Notes: generated by a model not told the origin, from the sequence alone. Counted from the first letter of the stretch, positions 1-9,256 are shown. The stretch is 64,000 nucleotides of DNA from PALG01 sp964495885 (GCA_964495885.1 CAZBWO010000001.1:186001-250000), one strand, 5' to 3'. Translations and numbers: made by a program.

Positions 1-3000
1 TGCTTCTGTAATTTGCCCTAACGAACATACCTTGGTGGCTTCCATCAATTCCGCAAACATATTTTTATTTTGAATGGCCGCTTCCTGTACTGACTTCAAT
101 GCTTCTGATGCCTTGGTTTTATAAGTAGCATGTAAATTATTCAAAGTATGGATCTGCGCTTTCTTTTCTTCTTCCGTTGCACGAATAACTTCCGCGGGCA
201 ATACCGTAGGCGAACCTTTACTGCTCAAAAATGTATTTACGCCAATTATTGGAAATTCACCGGTATGTTTTATGGTTTCGTAATACAAGCTTTCTTCCTG
301 AATCTTACTACGCTGGTACATGGTTTCCATGGCTCCCAATACCCCTCCCCGCTCGGTAATACGATCAAACTCCTGAAGCACTGCCTCTTCTACCAAATCG
401 GTTAATTCCTCAATAATAAACGCGCCTTGAATAGGATTTTCATTCTTCGCCAATCCCAATTCCTTATTGATGATCAACTGAATGGCCATCGCCCTTCGTA
501 CGCTTTCTTCGGTTGGGGTTGTGATTGCCTCATCATAGGCATTGGTATGCAGGGAATTACAATTATCATAAATGGCATACAGAGCCTGAAGTGTAGTTCG
601 TATATCGTTGAAATCTATTTCCTGGGCATGTAAGCTTCTTCCGGAAGTTTGAATATGGTACTTCAACATTTGAGCACGCGCATTAGCTCCGTATTTATAC
701 TTTAAGGCTTTTGCCCAAAGACGACGGGCAACCCTACCAATTACGGCATATTCTGGATCAATCCCGTTACTAAAAAAGAAGGAAAGGTTGGGACCAAATT
801 TATTAATGTCCATGCCCCTACTTAAATAATATTCTACATAGGTAAATCCGTTCGCCAAGGTAAATGCCAACTGGGTAATAGGATTAGCACCAGCCTCTGC
901 GATATGATACCCAGAGATGGACACCGAATAGAAATTTCGAACCTTTTTATCTATGAAATATTCCTGCACATCCCCCATCAATCGTAGGGCAAACTCTGTG
1001 CTGAAAATACAGGTATTTTGGGCCTGATCTTCCTTTAGGATATCTGCCTGAACCGTACCCCGAACTTGCTTTAAGGTAGCCGCCTTTATTTCCTGATATA
1101 CTTCTGCGGGCAAAACTTGATCACCGGTTACACCCAAAAGCATCAATCCCAATCCGTTATTTCCTTCGGGAAGTTCCCCGTGGTAGATAGGTCTTTCGGT
1201 TCCCCTGTCCTTGTAGATGGCTTTGATTTTCTTTTCAACTTCCTGCTCCAGTCCATGCTCTTTAATGTATTTTTCACAATTTTGATCAATTGCTGCATTC
1301 ATAAAAAAGCCCAATAACATAGGAGCCGGACCGTTAATGGTCATACTCACCGAAGTCATGGGGTCACTTAAATCGAAGCCAGAATACAATTTTTTGGCAT
1401 CATCCAAACAGCAGATGGAGACCCCGGCATTCCCGATTTTTCCGTAGATGTCCGGTCTATGCCCAGGATCATTTCCGTAAAGTGTCACACTATCAAAAGC
1501 AGTAGAAAGACGCTTAGCCGGCATACCCAAACTCACGTAATGAAATCTGCGATTGGTGCGTTCTGGTCCTCCTTCACCCGCAAACATACGTGTTGGATCT
1601 TCACCAGTTCTTTTAAAAGGATAGAGCCCTGCTGTATAAGGAAATTCCCCTGGTACATTTTCCTGTAAACACCATTGAAGAATATCGCCCCATGCTTTAT
1701 ATTTAGGGAGGGCTACTTTTGGGATTTGGGTATGCGAAAGTGATTCTGTATGGGTTTCAATTTTAATTTCCTTGTCCCGAACCTTAAAACTGTAAATAGA
1801 AGCTTTGTATCTGTGAACTGTTTCCTTCCAATTAATGATAGTTTCCCAATGATACGGATCAAGATTCATTTTTACACGATCAAATTCTTTTTTCAGCAAG
1901 TGTAACAACTCTTTATTTTCCTTATTTTCGGATGCTCCCAGTTCCGTTTCATCTATCCCGGAAGAAGTTAATGGAATAGCGATATTGGCAACCGTGTTGA
2001 TGGTGGTGTAAATTCCGTAGAGTTTTTGAGCTACCATAACCTGGTTGACCACCTGCGCATCATAGGATCTGTTATTTTCAGCAATTTCTGAGAGGTATCG
2101 TGTACGTTTCGGAGGAATTACAAATACTTTTTCGCTCATTTCATCCGTCACCTCAAAGGTACTTTCCAGTGGAGCTTCGGTTTTTCTCACCAATTCGTCC
2201 ATGATGGCTTTATACAATTGGTTGGTTCCAGGGTCATTGAACTGGGAAGCAATGGTGCCAAAAATAGGTAAATCACTAGACGGGGTATCCCAAAGCTCAT
2301 GATTCCGCATGTATTGTTTTTTCACGTCCCGAAGTGCATCCTTTGCGCCACGCTTATCAAATTTGTTGATGGCGACCAAGTCTGCAAAATCCAACATATC
2401 AATTTTTTCCAACTGGGTAGCGGCACCAAATTCTGGGGTCATTACATAGAGGCTCACATCACTGTGTTCCAAGATTTCGGTATCGCTTTGTCCAATCCCA
2501 GAAGTTTCCAAAATAATGAGGTCGTATTGTGCAGCCTTAAGTACTTCAATGGCTTCGGAAACATATTTGGAAAGGGCCAAATTGCTTTGCCTAGTTGCTA
2601 AGCTTCGCATGTATACCCTTGGGCTGTTGATCGCGTTCATCCTGATGCGATCTCCCAAAAGGGCACCGCCGGTTTTTCTCTTGGAAGGATCCACCGAAAT
2701 AATCCCGATGTTTTTCTTCGGAAAATCGATGAGAAACCTTCTAACCAATTCATCTACCAAAGAGGACTTTCCAGAACCACCGGTCCCTGTAATTCCCAAT
2801 ACGGGTGTGCGGGAAGACTTATTTTTTTGATGAATTTTATCCAATGTATCTTTGGCCACTTCCGGAAAGTTTTCTGCGGAAGAAATAATACGTGCAATGG
2901 CCATAGGATTTTTTTCATTCAGCTGGTCCAACTCTCCGTTAAGGGTTTCACCAATGGCGTAATCTGATTGTTCAACCAGATCATTAATCATTCCCTGAAG

Positions 3001-3393
3001 CCCCATTTCCCGTCCATCATCTGGAGAATAGATTCTTGTAATTCCATACTTCATCAAATCTTCAATCTCTTCGGGCAGAATGACACCGCCACCGCCTCCA
3101 AAAATTTTGATATGCCCCGCTCCTTTTTCATGGAGCAAATCATGCATGTATTTAAAATATTCGTTATGGCCTCCTTGATACGATGTCATTGCAATTGCAT
3201 GAGCATCTTCCTGGATTGCAGTATTTACAACCTCTTCCACACTTCTATCATGGCCCAAATGAATCACTTCCACACCCGTTGCTTGAATAATTCTACGCAT
3301 GATATTAATGGCCGCGTCATGACCATCAAATAATGACGCTGCGGTTACAATTCTAATTTTATTATTTGGTTTATATGGAGGTATCTTTTGCAT
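1..3393 (-). CDS. icmF: Fused isobutyryl-CoA mutase IcmF (3' end cut by window)
   Basis: The reading frame is open from ATG at 3393 to the window edge (1131 codons seen). Domain order: N-terminal B12-binding domain (FDGHD near residues 22-26), a MeaB/ArgK-type GTPase chaperone with P-loop GTGGSGKSS near residue 200, then the mutase catalytic barrel (RTGEDPTRMFAGEG). This B12-GTPase-mutase order is that of IcmF, which interconverts isobutyryl-CoA and n-butyryl-CoA using coenzyme B12; the GTPase domain protects and reloads the cofactor. At the position of the methylmalonyl-CoA mutase arginine that holds the substrate carboxylate, this protein has Gln792 (context AQNTCIFS), as expected for a branched acyl-CoA substrate. 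It is monocistronic, with a clean -7 box upstream. Only the last part of the catalytic domain is missing. Confidence 0.93.
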   Translation of the reverse strand, partial: MQKIPPYKPNNKIRIVTAASLFDGHDAAINIMRRIIQATGVEVIHLGHDRSVEEVVNTAIQEDAHAIAMTSYQGGHNEYFKYMHDLLHEKGAGHIKIFGGGGGVILPEEIEDLMKYGITRIYSPDDGREMGLQGMINDLVEQSDYAIGETLNGELDQLNEKNPMAIARIISSAENFPEVAKDTLDKIHQKNKSSRTPVLGITGTGGSGKSSLVDELVRRFLIDFPKKNIGIISVDPSKRKTGGALLGDRIRMNAINSPRVYMRSLATRQSNLALSKYVSEAIEVLKAAQYDLIILETSGIGQSDTEILEHSDVSLYVMTPEFGAATQLEKIDMLDFADLVAINKFDKRGAKDALRDVKKQYMRNHELWDTPSSDLPIFGTIASQFNDPGTNQLYKAIMDELVRKTEAPLESTFEVTDEMSEKVFVIPPKRTRYLSEIAENNRSYDAQVVNQVMVAQKLYGIYTTINTVANIAIPLTSSGIDETELGASENKENKELLHLLKKEFDRVKMNLDPYHWETIINWKETVHRYKASIYSFKVRDKEIKIETHTESLSHTQIPKVALPKYKAWGDILQWCLQENVPGEFPYTAGLYPFKRTGEDPTRMFAGEGGPERTNRRFHYVSLGMPAKRLSTAFDSVTLYGNDPGHRPDIYGKIGNAGVSICCLDDAKKLYSGFDLSDPMTSVSMTINGPAPMLLGFFMNAAIDQNCEKYIKEHGLEQEVEKKIKAIYKDRGTERPIYHGELPEGNNGLGLMLLGVTGDQVLPAEVYQEIKAATLKQVRGTVQADILKEDQAQNTCIFSTEFALRLMGDVQEYFIDKKVRNFYSVSISGYHIAEAGANPITQLAFTLANGFTYVEYYLSRGMDINKFGPNLSFFFSNGIDPEYAVIGRVARRLWAKALKYKYGANARAQMLKYHIQTSGRSLHAQEIDFNDIRTTLQALYAIYDNCNSLHTNAYDEAITTPTEESVRRAMAIQLIINKELGLAKNENPIQGAFIIEELTDLVEEAVLQEFDRITERGGVLGAMETMYQRSKIQEESLYYETIKHTGEFPIIGVNTFLSSKGSPTVLPAEVIRATEEEKKAQIHTLNNLHATYKTKASEALKSVQEAAIQNKNMFAELMEATKVCSLGQITEA

Positions 3394-3420
3394 TTTTCTC
3401 AAATTCAAGTGAATTATTTG

Positions 3421-3428
3421 CAAATTTA
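3421..3428 (-). promoter_or_regulatory. -7 box of icmF promoter
   Basis: On the minus strand this reads TAAATTTG, an exact match to the Bacteroidota -7 consensus TAnnTTTG, 27 bases before the icmF ATG. A TTTA-like -33 element lies about 17 bases further upstream. The leader would be about 20 nt. Confidence 0.6.
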
Positions 3429-3560
3429 TTAAAATAAACCCAGTAAACACATAGGTTAACCACTTTCAAATTTTAAGATAAAAAATCCTTATTTAAGAAA
3501 ACTTTTATATAAAAATTGTTATATTGCATGCTGAATTAAACTTTAAACTATTTATTGATT

Positions 3561-4496
3561 ATGAAAAAAATTTACATTTTGGCTGCTTTAGCCATTGGAT
3601 TTGTAGCCACATCTCAAGCGCAAATCGATTATGAAGAAGACTTCGATCTTATGATTCCTGGGGATGTTTCTCCACAACACCCAAACTGGAGAACCTGGTC
3701 TGGTACTTCTGGTGGTGGTGAAGATGCACAGGTTGTAACTGATGTTGTTAACTCTGCTCCTAATGCATTGCAGATTAACGAAATTGGTGCTCCTGCTGGT
3801 ATCGACCAAATCATGTATGTACAAGCTGCTCCTACAAGTGGGGTTTATTCACTTCAATGGGAAATGTATATCCCTGCTGGAAGAGAAGGTTATTTCAACA
3901 TGCAAGGTGAAGCTACCCCTGACGGAACCGCTTGGGTACAACACTTGAATGGTGGTAACGTATATTTCAACGAAGCAAACGGAAGCCCTGGACAAGGTAC
4001 TGTTGACGGTACTCCAGGTCAATCTTTTGCTTTCCCACACGATCAGTGGTTTACATTAACCCTAGTTTACAATATTGATGCTGAAACTTGGGCAATGTAT
4101 GTAGATGGATTGCTACAATTTGATGACCAAGAATTTGTATTCAACGATCCTTTCGTAGAGCTTGGTGCTATTGACTTCTACGCTTTGGGTGCTGATACTT
4201 TCTATCACATTGATGATGTTGTACAATACAACGGTGACATCACTACTGCTAGTGTTAATGATATCGCTGGTGATAATTTCGCAGTATATCCAAACCCAGT
4301 ACAAGACATCTTGAACATTAGTTCTACTGAAGTTGTAGACACTGTTCAAGTATATGACGTACTTGGTAAATTGGTTATGGAAGTAGCTCCTAATGCTGTT
4401 TCTCCAACTGTAGATATGTCTGCTCTTACTTCTGGTGCTTACTTTGTAAGAGTTGCTATCAATGGTACTGCTAACACAGTAAAAGTTATCAAGTAA
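3561..4496 (+). CDS. Secreted T9SS type A sorting-domain protein
   Basis: This is a 311-residue protein. The ATG at 3561 gives a clean signal peptide (MKKIYILAALAIGF, cleavage after SQAQ); an upstream in-frame TTG would only add two residues. The middle part (about residues 25-230) is rich in Trp, Gly and Asp, with alternating hydrophobic segments that look like a concanavalin/LamG-like beta-sandwich (FYHIDDVVQY), but no catalytic motif is recognised. The last 75 residues are a T9SS type A sorting domain (VYPNPVQD, DVLGK, SGAYFVRV, VKVIK end), so the product is probably exported by the type IX system. Codon use is strongly biased toward GGT/GCT, which suggests high expression. A -7-like TATATTGC at 3520-3527 lies upstream and a strong terminator follows. 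Confidence 0.85.
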   Translation: MKKIYILAALAIGFVATSQAQIDYEEDFDLMIPGDVSPQHPNWRTWSGTSGGGEDAQVVTDVVNSAPNALQINEIGAPAGIDQIMYVQAAPTSGVYSLQWEMYIPAGREGYFNMQGEATPDGTAWVQHLNGGNVYFNEANGSPGQGTVDGTPGQSFAFPHDQWFTLTLVYNIDAETWAMYVDGLLQFDDQEFVFNDPFVELGAIDFYALGADTFYHIDDVVQYNGDITTASVNDIAGDNFAVYPNPVQDILNISSTEVVDTVQVYDVLGKLVMEVAPNAVSPTVDMSALTSGAYFVRVAINGTANTVKVIK

Positions 4497-4521
4497 TTAA
4501 AATTACTTATCCATAATTTTT

Positions 4522-4552
4522 GAAAGGCCCTTTTTTGGGCCTTTCTTTTTTT
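4522..4552 (+). terminator. Rho-independent terminator after T9SS protein gene
   Basis: Perfect 9-bp stem GAAAGGCCC/GGGCCTTTC with a T6 loop, followed by seven T. It lies 26 bp past the stop codon and ends 15 bp before the next ATG. Confidence 0.92.
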
Positions 4553-4567
4553 AGTACATTAGCTATT

Positions 4568-5275
4568 ATGAAAAAAATACTCCTATCCCTACTTATTCTT
4601 ACAAGCTTTTCCTGTGCAGAATTACAGGATGTCGTAAATAGTCTACCTGGAAATGAGTCTGGTGGCATAAACGAAGCCATGATTGGAAATGGGCTTCGAC
4701 AAGCCCTTGATTTTGGAATTCAAAAACAGGTAAGTAAGCTTACCAAGAAGGACGGTTTCTACAAAAATTCTTTGGTTAAAATTTTATTACCCGAGGAGCT
4801 TCAAAAAGTAGATCAAACCCTTCGTGATATAGGGTTAGGAAATCTTGCCGATGAAGGACTAAAAGTTTTGAACAGGGCAGCCGAAGACGCTGTAAGTGAA
4901 GCAACACCTATATTTGTAGATGCTGTAAAGGGAATTACATTCAATGATGCCAAGAATATCCTTCTGGGACCAGACAATGCAGCTACCAATTATTTGAAAG
5001 GGAGGACCCAAACTGCACTTTACAACAAATTCAACCCTGTTATTCAAAATTCTTTTTCCAAAGTTGGGGCAGACCAAATTTGGAATAATATCATCACTAA
5101 ATATAATGCACTTCCACTGGTAAATGATGTGAATCCAGACCTCACTGATTATGTTACCAATGAAGCACTGAAAGGCGTTTATACTATGATTTCAGTAGAA
5201 GAAAAAAATATCCGAAATAAGGTTTCTTCCAGAACTACAAATTTATTGAAACAGGTTTTTGCGCTTCAGGATTAG
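4568..5275 (+). CDS. DUF4197 family lipoprotein
   Basis: This is a 235-residue protein that matches the DUF4197 family in length and pattern (GIQKQVSKLTKKDGFYKN, then VKILLPEELQKV, and the C-terminal YTMISVEEKNIR). The ATG at 4568 is chosen because it lies past the preceding terminator and starts a lipoprotein signal peptide with lipobox SFSC; the longer open frame would run through the terminator stem. It is therefore probably anchored in the outer membrane facing the periplasm. The family has no established biochemical function. A weak -7 candidate TACATTAG sits at 4554-4561. The 3' end overlaps the convergent pyrF stop by four bases, with no terminator between them. Confidence 0.85.
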   Translation: MKKILLSLLILTSFSCAELQDVVNSLPGNESGGINEAMIGNGLRQALDFGIQKQVSKLTKKDGFYKNSLVKILLPEELQKVDQTLRDIGLGNLADEGLKVLNRAAEDAVSEATPIFVDAVKGITFNDAKNILLGPDNAATNYLKGRTQTALYNKFNPVIQNSFSKVGADQIWNNIITKYNALPLVNDVNPDLTDYVTNEALKGVYTMISVEEKNIRNKVSSRTTNLLKQVFALQD

Positions 5276-6093
5276 AAGGCTTTCAAAACAGTTTCCATTT
5301 GTTGCTGTAACACTTGGGCAGCATTGGCAGCTGCTTGAGCAAACTCGGTACTATTGGATGCGTAGATAATCCCTCTTGAGGAATTAACCAATAATCCTAT
5401 ATTTTTACTTATTCCGTATTTACAAACTTCTTCAAGGCTACCACCTTGTGCACCTACTCCTGGTATAAGTAAAAAGCTATCAGGAATTAATTTTCTTATT
5501 TCGGCAAGATAGGAAGTTTTTGTGGCACCAATAACGTACATTAAATTCTGCGAATTTTCCCAAGTGGTAGAAGTAGCAATAACGTTTTCAAATAAGGTGT
5601 TTCCATTTTGCATCGACTTTGTTTGAAAATCAAAAGCACCTTCATTGGAGGTAAGCGCCAATAGAATGGTATGTTTATCCTTAAAAGCCAGAAAGGGTTC
5701 TACAGAATCCTTTCCCATGTAAGGTGCTACCGTGATGGAATCAAAGCCCATGTCCTCAAAAAAAGCTTTGGCATACATTTTTGAGGTATTTCCAATGTCT
5801 CCCCGCTTTGCATCGGCAATGGTAAATACTTCAGGATAATTGGAATTCAAATAATCAATAGTCTTTTTCAAAGAAGCCCACCCTTTGATTCCATAGGCCT
5901 CATAAAATGCAATATTTGGTTTATAAGCAACTGCTAAATGATGAGTCGCATCAATAATTGCTTTATTGAATGCAAAAATAGGGTCTTGCTCCTTTAAAAG
6001 GTGTGGTGGGATTTTTTCCATATCCACATCCAAACCGATACAAAGAAAGGATTGTTTTTTGTGAATCTCTGCTATGAGTGATTGGGTCTTCAT
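5272..6093 (-). CDS. pyrF: Orotidine 5'-phosphate decarboxylase
   Basis: This 273-residue enzyme decarboxylates OMP to UMP in the last step of de novo pyrimidine synthesis. The active-site signature DAKRGDIGNT is at residues 94-103 with catalytic Lys96, and the substrate phosphate loop is at LIPGVGAQGGS. The length and an N-terminal SFLCIGLDVDM fit the long (type 2) PyrF subfamily used by Bacteroidota. The start overlaps the prfA stop by one base (TAATG), so the two are co-transcribed and probably translationally coupled. pyrE is about 31 kb away in the same window, so the pathway is not clustered. Confidence 0.95.
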   Translation of the reverse strand: MKTQSLIAEIHKKQSFLCIGLDVDMEKIPPHLLKEQDPIFAFNKAIIDATHHLAVAYKPNIAFYEAYGIKGWASLKKTIDYLNSNYPEVFTIADAKRGDIGNTSKMYAKAFFEDMGFDSITVAPYMGKDSVEPFLAFKDKHTILLALTSNEGAFDFQTKSMQNGNTLFENVIATSTTWENSQNLMYVIGATKTSYLAEIRKLIPDSFLLIPGVGAQGGSLEEVCKYGISKNIGLLVNSSRGIIYASNSTEFAQAAANAAQVLQQQMETVLKAF

Positions 6094-7169
6094 TAAAAAG
6101 TTTCTCCGGCTTCTTTAAGCTTTTCGGTATTTCGAACCAATTGTAATTCTTCAATGATTTTATCGATATCACCATCCATGATATTACTCAAATCATATAA
6201 GGTTAGGTTGATACGATGATCTGTAACACGCCCTTGAGGATAATTATACGTTCTAATTTTTGCACTACGGTCTCCAGAAGACACCTGGCTTTTTCGCAGT
6301 TCTGAATCTGCCTCCATTTTCTTGGCAAGTTCTATTTCATAAAGTCTTGAACGTAGTACCTTCAGTGCTTTTTCAAGGTTTTTATGTGAAGACTTTTCAT
6401 CTTGGCAACTAACAATCATTCCGGTAGGTTCATGATGTAGTTTAATTGCCGAATAAGTAGTATTTACCGATTGTCCCCCTGGTCCAGTAGAAGTGGTACG
6501 TTCTATTCGTACTTCACTCATATCCAGTTCTACATCAAATTCTTCCGCCTCCGGCAAAATCATTACAGTAGCCGCACTTGTATGCACCCTTCCTTGGGTT
6601 TCGGTTTGTGGAACCCGTTGCACCCTATGTACCCCGGCTTCATATTTAAGGGTACCGTATACATCTTCACCAGAGACTTCGAAAATGATTTCCTTATATC
6701 CGCCACTAGTACCTTCGTTGTAATCTACTACACTTACGCTCCAACCCTTTCCCTCACAAAACTTTGTATACATACGGTAAAGGTCTCCAGCAAAAATACT
6801 TGCCTCATCACCACCAGTACCTGCACGAATTTCCACCACTGCATTTTTAGCATCTTCTGGATCTTTAGGAATAAGTAAATACTTTATTTCTTCCTCCAAA
6901 CCAGGAAGTTCTTCTTTTGCTGTTTCCAGTTCTTCCTGAGCCATTTCCACCATTTCAGCATCACTTCCGTCCGCAATAATCTCTTCTGCTTCAGAAATTC
7001 TATTGGTAAGCGTAACATATTGCTCCCGCTTATCCATCAACACCCGTAGGTCTTTGTATTCTTTATTTAGCTGCACATAACGTTTCTGGTCACTTATCAC
7101 ATCTGGTTGAATGATTAAATCGCTAACCTCATCAAAACGTTGCTTAATAATTTGAAGTTTTTCCAACAT
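6093..7169 (-). CDS. prfA: Peptide chain release factor 1
   Basis: This 358-residue class I release factor reads UAA and UAG. The peptidyl-tRNA hydrolysis motif GGQ is at residues 231-233 (TSTGPGGQSVN). The stop-codon recognition tripeptide is P187-Q188-T189 in VQRVPQTETQG, the PxT form of RF1, not the SPF of RF2. The ATG at 7169 is the natural start. No hemK/prmC follows; instead pyrF overlaps its 3' end. A -7 box lies just upstream at 7196-7203. Confidence 0.97.
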   Translation of the reverse strand: MLEKLQIIKQRFDEVSDLIIQPDVISDQKRYVQLNKEYKDLRVLMDKREQYVTLTNRISEAEEIIADGSDAEMVEMAQEELETAKEELPGLEEEIKYLLIPKDPEDAKNAVVEIRAGTGGDEASIFAGDLYRMYTKFCEGKGWSVSVVDYNEGTSGGYKEIIFEVSGEDVYGTLKYEAGVHRVQRVPQTETQGRVHTSAATVMILPEAEEFDVELDMSEVRIERTTSTGPGGQSVNTTYSAIKLHHEPTGMIVSCQDEKSSHKNLEKALKVLRSRLYEIELAKKMEADSELRKSQVSSGDRSAKIRTYNYPQGRVTDHRINLTLYDLSNIMDGDIDKIIEELQLVRNTEKLKEAGETF

Positions 7170-7195
7170 ATATCTTTCCTTCTTTCAAGATCGGG

Positions 7196-7203
7196 CAAAG
7201 TTA
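7196..7203 (-). promoter_or_regulatory. -7 box of prfA-pyrF promoter
   Basis: The minus strand reads TAACTTTG, an exact TAnnTTTG match, 26 bases before the prfA ATG. No convincing -33 box was found. It would drive the prfA-pyrF pair. Confidence 0.55.
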
Positions 7204-7250
7204 CGAAAAATAGCAACACCCATTTTTGGAAAGCACCTAAAAGAAACTAT

Positions 7251-7967
7251 TTAAGTTGCAAAAAACACCGATTCCCTTTCAGACTTTTGAATCCCAATGG
7301 CGTAGTTCACCAAAAGTGCAATGGATAAAATATAAAAAATGCGCTCTGGAAAATAGGCTATCTCCCACTTAAAAAAATAAGCAGCTAATCCCGCTAAATC
7401 ACATAAAATTAGAGAGAAAGAAAAATATAAAAAAAGCAATGGGGAAGCACCTGTATACCGATCATTATACACAAAGGCTGCCAGGCCTAGTAAAATTAAC
7501 ATAACCCCTTGCATAAAGAACAATCCAAACTGTAAATTATTATCCAGTCCGTTCCAGATGGCATCTGAAAGATAATACAGATTAAAAGCATTAAGTCCAA
7601 TCATAACTATCGCAAAAACCAATAAAACAGGATTTGCTATAGACAATTTCAACTTTCTACGGATTAAATGAATCATCCAGCCATAGGCAATGCAAGTCAA
7701 TGAAAAACTAAGCGTCTTAAAGAAGGGAACTTCATATTGAATAATACAACCGTCACGAATGAGTAGTAATAGTAAGATAAAAAAAACTGGCATTTCTGAA
7801 TGCCCCCGATGATGAAACAGAAAAAGGATAAGCAAAAGCAAGGAAAACCATCTAATGATTCTACTTACTTCTATACTAAAAAAATAGATTACCGAAATAT
7901 TTAGAACAATAAGGAAGGCTGTAAGATAGGCCAGTCGTTTCCACTGGTACCGAAGAATAAATTGCAT
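7251..7967 (-). CDS. Multi-spanning membrane protein, possibly YhhN-like
   Basis: This is a 238-residue, very hydrophobic protein with about seven predicted membrane segments separated by short charged loops (HHRGHSE, RRKLK, NDRYTGAS). The C-terminal pattern (FSFSLILCDLAGLAAYFF then ERIFYILSIALLVNYA) resembles the last helices of YhhN/TMEM86-like flavobacterial proteins, but I see no decisive catalytic motif, so the family call is tentative and the function unknown. It lies directly downstream of purM, and its leader contains a 26-bp perfect palindrome that overlaps the purM stop codon. The ATG at 7967 is used. The other side is the prfA promoter region. Confidence 0.65.
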   Translation of the reverse strand: MQFILRYQWKRLAYLTAFLIVLNISVIYFFSIEVSRIIRWFSLLLLILFLFHHRGHSEMPVFFILLLLLIRDGCIIQYEVPFFKTLSFSLTCIAYGWMIHLIRRKLKLSIANPVLLVFAIVMIGLNAFNLYYLSDAIWNGLDNNLQFGLFFMQGVMLILLGLAAFVYNDRYTGASPLLFLYFSFSLILCDLAGLAAYFFKWEIAYFPERIFYILSIALLVNYAIGIQKSERESVFFAT

Positions 7968-7978
7968 AAGTTGGTTTT

Positions 7979-8004
7979 AGTTAGTTATACATGTATAACT
8001 AACT
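7979..8004. promoter_or_regulatory. 26-bp perfect palindrome, candidate BlaI-type operator
   Basis: Both halves match exactly; the half-site is AGTTAGTTATACA, with a central TACATGTA core. It begins 12 bases before the start of the membrane-protein gene at 7967 (in its leader) and covers the last bases of purM. There is no T-tract, so it is not a terminator. The half-site TTAGTTATAC/GTATAACTAA also occurs in the blaI promoter at 12661-12690. The TACA...TGTA core is the known recognition theme of BlaI/MecI repressors. Confidence 0.6.
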
Positions 8005-9183
8005 GTACGAAAATTCGCCAACCTCGGATTTAATAACTAGTGATTTTTTTTCAGATTTTTTTTCCACCCTACCAATAATCTGTGCCGCTACATTAAAGGA
8101 ATTTGAGATGTCAATAATTTGCGAAGCAATCTTTGGGGACACATAAAGTTCCATTCGATGCCCCATATTAAATACTTGGTACATTTCCTTCCAGTCTGTT
8201 TTGCTCTCCTTTTGAATAAGTTGAAACAGAGGTGGAATAGGAAATAATTGATCTTTTACAATATGTAGGTCATCAATAAAATGAAGGATCTTCGTTTGTG
8301 CTCCCCCACTGCAATGGACCATGCCGTGAATCTCTTTTCTAGGGATGGTTGAAAATATTTTCTGAATAATAGGCGCATAAGTCCTAGTTGGGGAAAGTAC
8401 TAATTTCCCTGCATCCAAAGGGGTTTCGGCTATTGGATCTGTTAGTTTTTTGGAACCGGAATACACTAAATCTTTGGGAACGGTAGGATCAAAACTTTCA
8501 GGGAACTTTTCAGCTAAACCCTTAAAGAAGACATCGTGCCTCGCAGAAGTAAGCCCGTTACTCCCCATGCCTCCATTATATTCTTTTTCATAACTAGCCT
8601 TTCCGAAGGAGGCCAATCCCACAATAACATCTCCTGCTTGAATATTTCCATTATCAATAACATCGTCTCTTTTCATACGCGCGGTAACAGTAGAATCTAC
8701 GATGATTGTACGCACTAAATCCCCAACATCTGCAGTTTCACCTCCAGTGGAATGGATATGTACTCCAAATTCCTTTAATTCTGAAAGTAATTCTTCAGTA
8801 CCATTAATTAAAGCTGAGATGACTTCACCAGGAATTCTATTTTTGTTTCGGCCAATGGTAGAAGAAAGCAGGATGTTGTCTATTGCACCAACACATAGCA
8901 GGTCATCAATATTCATGATGAGGGCATCTTGTGCAATGCCTTTCCAAACTGAAAGATCTCCAGTTTCCTTCCAATACATATAAGCTAATGAGGATTTTGT
9001 ACCAGCCCCATCTGCATGCATGACCAAACAATGGTCTTCACTTCCAGTTAAATAATCTGGTACAATTTTACAAAAGGCCTTTGGGAACAAGCCCTTATCT
9101 ACATTTTTGATGGCGTTATGCACTTCTTCCTTGGCTGCAGAGACCCCACGTTGGGCGTATCGTTTGGAAATTTCCTTACTCAT
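7999..9183 (-). CDS. purM: Phosphoribosylformylglycinamidine cyclo-ligase (AIR synthase)
   Basis: This 394-residue protein belongs to the PurM/AIR synthase superfamily and converts FGAM to AIR with ATP in purine synthesis. It carries HADGAGTK (ATP/Mg loop, equivalent to VDGVGTK) and STGGETADVGD. It is about 50 residues longer than the Escherichia coli enzyme, as is usual for the Bacteroidota form. An in-frame ATG at 9213 exists, but the start at 9183 (MSKEISKRYAQRGV) matches the family. The upstream extension would cross the glnN terminator stem and the purM -7 box. The stop codon lies inside a 26-bp palindrome. Confidence 0.9.
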   Translation of the reverse strand: MSKEISKRYAQRGVSAAKEEVHNAIKNVDKGLFPKAFCKIVPDYLTGSEDHCLVMHADGAGTKSSLAYMYWKETGDLSVWKGIAQDALIMNIDDLLCVGAIDNILLSSTIGRNKNRIPGEVISALINGTEELLSELKEFGVHIHSTGGETADVGDLVRTIIVDSTVTARMKRDDVIDNGNIQAGDVIVGLASFGKASYEKEYNGGMGSNGLTSARHDVFFKGLAEKFPESFDPTVPKDLVYSGSKKLTDPIAETPLDAGKLVLSPTRTYAPIIQKIFSTIPRKEIHGMVHCSGGAQTKILHFIDDLHIVKDQLFPIPPLFQLIQKESKTDWKEMYQVFNMGHRMELYVSPKIASQIIDISNSFNVAAQIIGRVEKKSEKKSLVIKSEVGEFSYS

Positions 9184-9187
9184 GGGA

Positions 9188-9195
9188 CAAAAATA
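9188..9195 (-). promoter_or_regulatory. -7 box of purM promoter, four bases from ATG
   Basis: The minus strand reads TATTTTTG, an exact -7 consensus, followed by TCCC and then the purM ATG. A start site 4-7 bases past the box would fall on or next to the ATG, which predicts a leaderless mRNA. The box sits in the T-rich tail of the preceding glnN terminator. Confidence 0.6.
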
Positions 9196-9201
9196 AAAAA
9201 T

Positions 9202-9237
9202 AAAGAGGTTCAAAAACAGTAATTTCTGAACCTCTTT
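9202..9237 (-). terminator. Terminator of glutamine synthetase gene
   Basis: An 11-bp perfect stem (AAAGAGGTTCA/TGAACCTCTTT) with a 14-base loop. On the minus strand it is followed by a T-rich tract (ATTTTTTATTTTTG). It begins 20 bases past the glnN stop and ends close to the purM start. Confidence 0.82.
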
Positions 9238-9256
9238 TACAATTATGCAATGGTGA

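Noticed and set aside
3394..3560. Small gene between icmF and the T9SS protein gene
   Set aside because: Only promoter-like A/T-rich sequence is seen; no frame with coding character.
4520..4567. Longer N-terminus for the DUF4197 protein
   Set aside because: It would be encoded by the terminator stem-loop of the preceding gene and would hide the lipoprotein signal.
6471..6878. Plus-strand frame of 135 codons opposite prfA
   Set aside because: Shadow of the conserved GGQ/PxT region of release factor 1; no start signal or known pattern.
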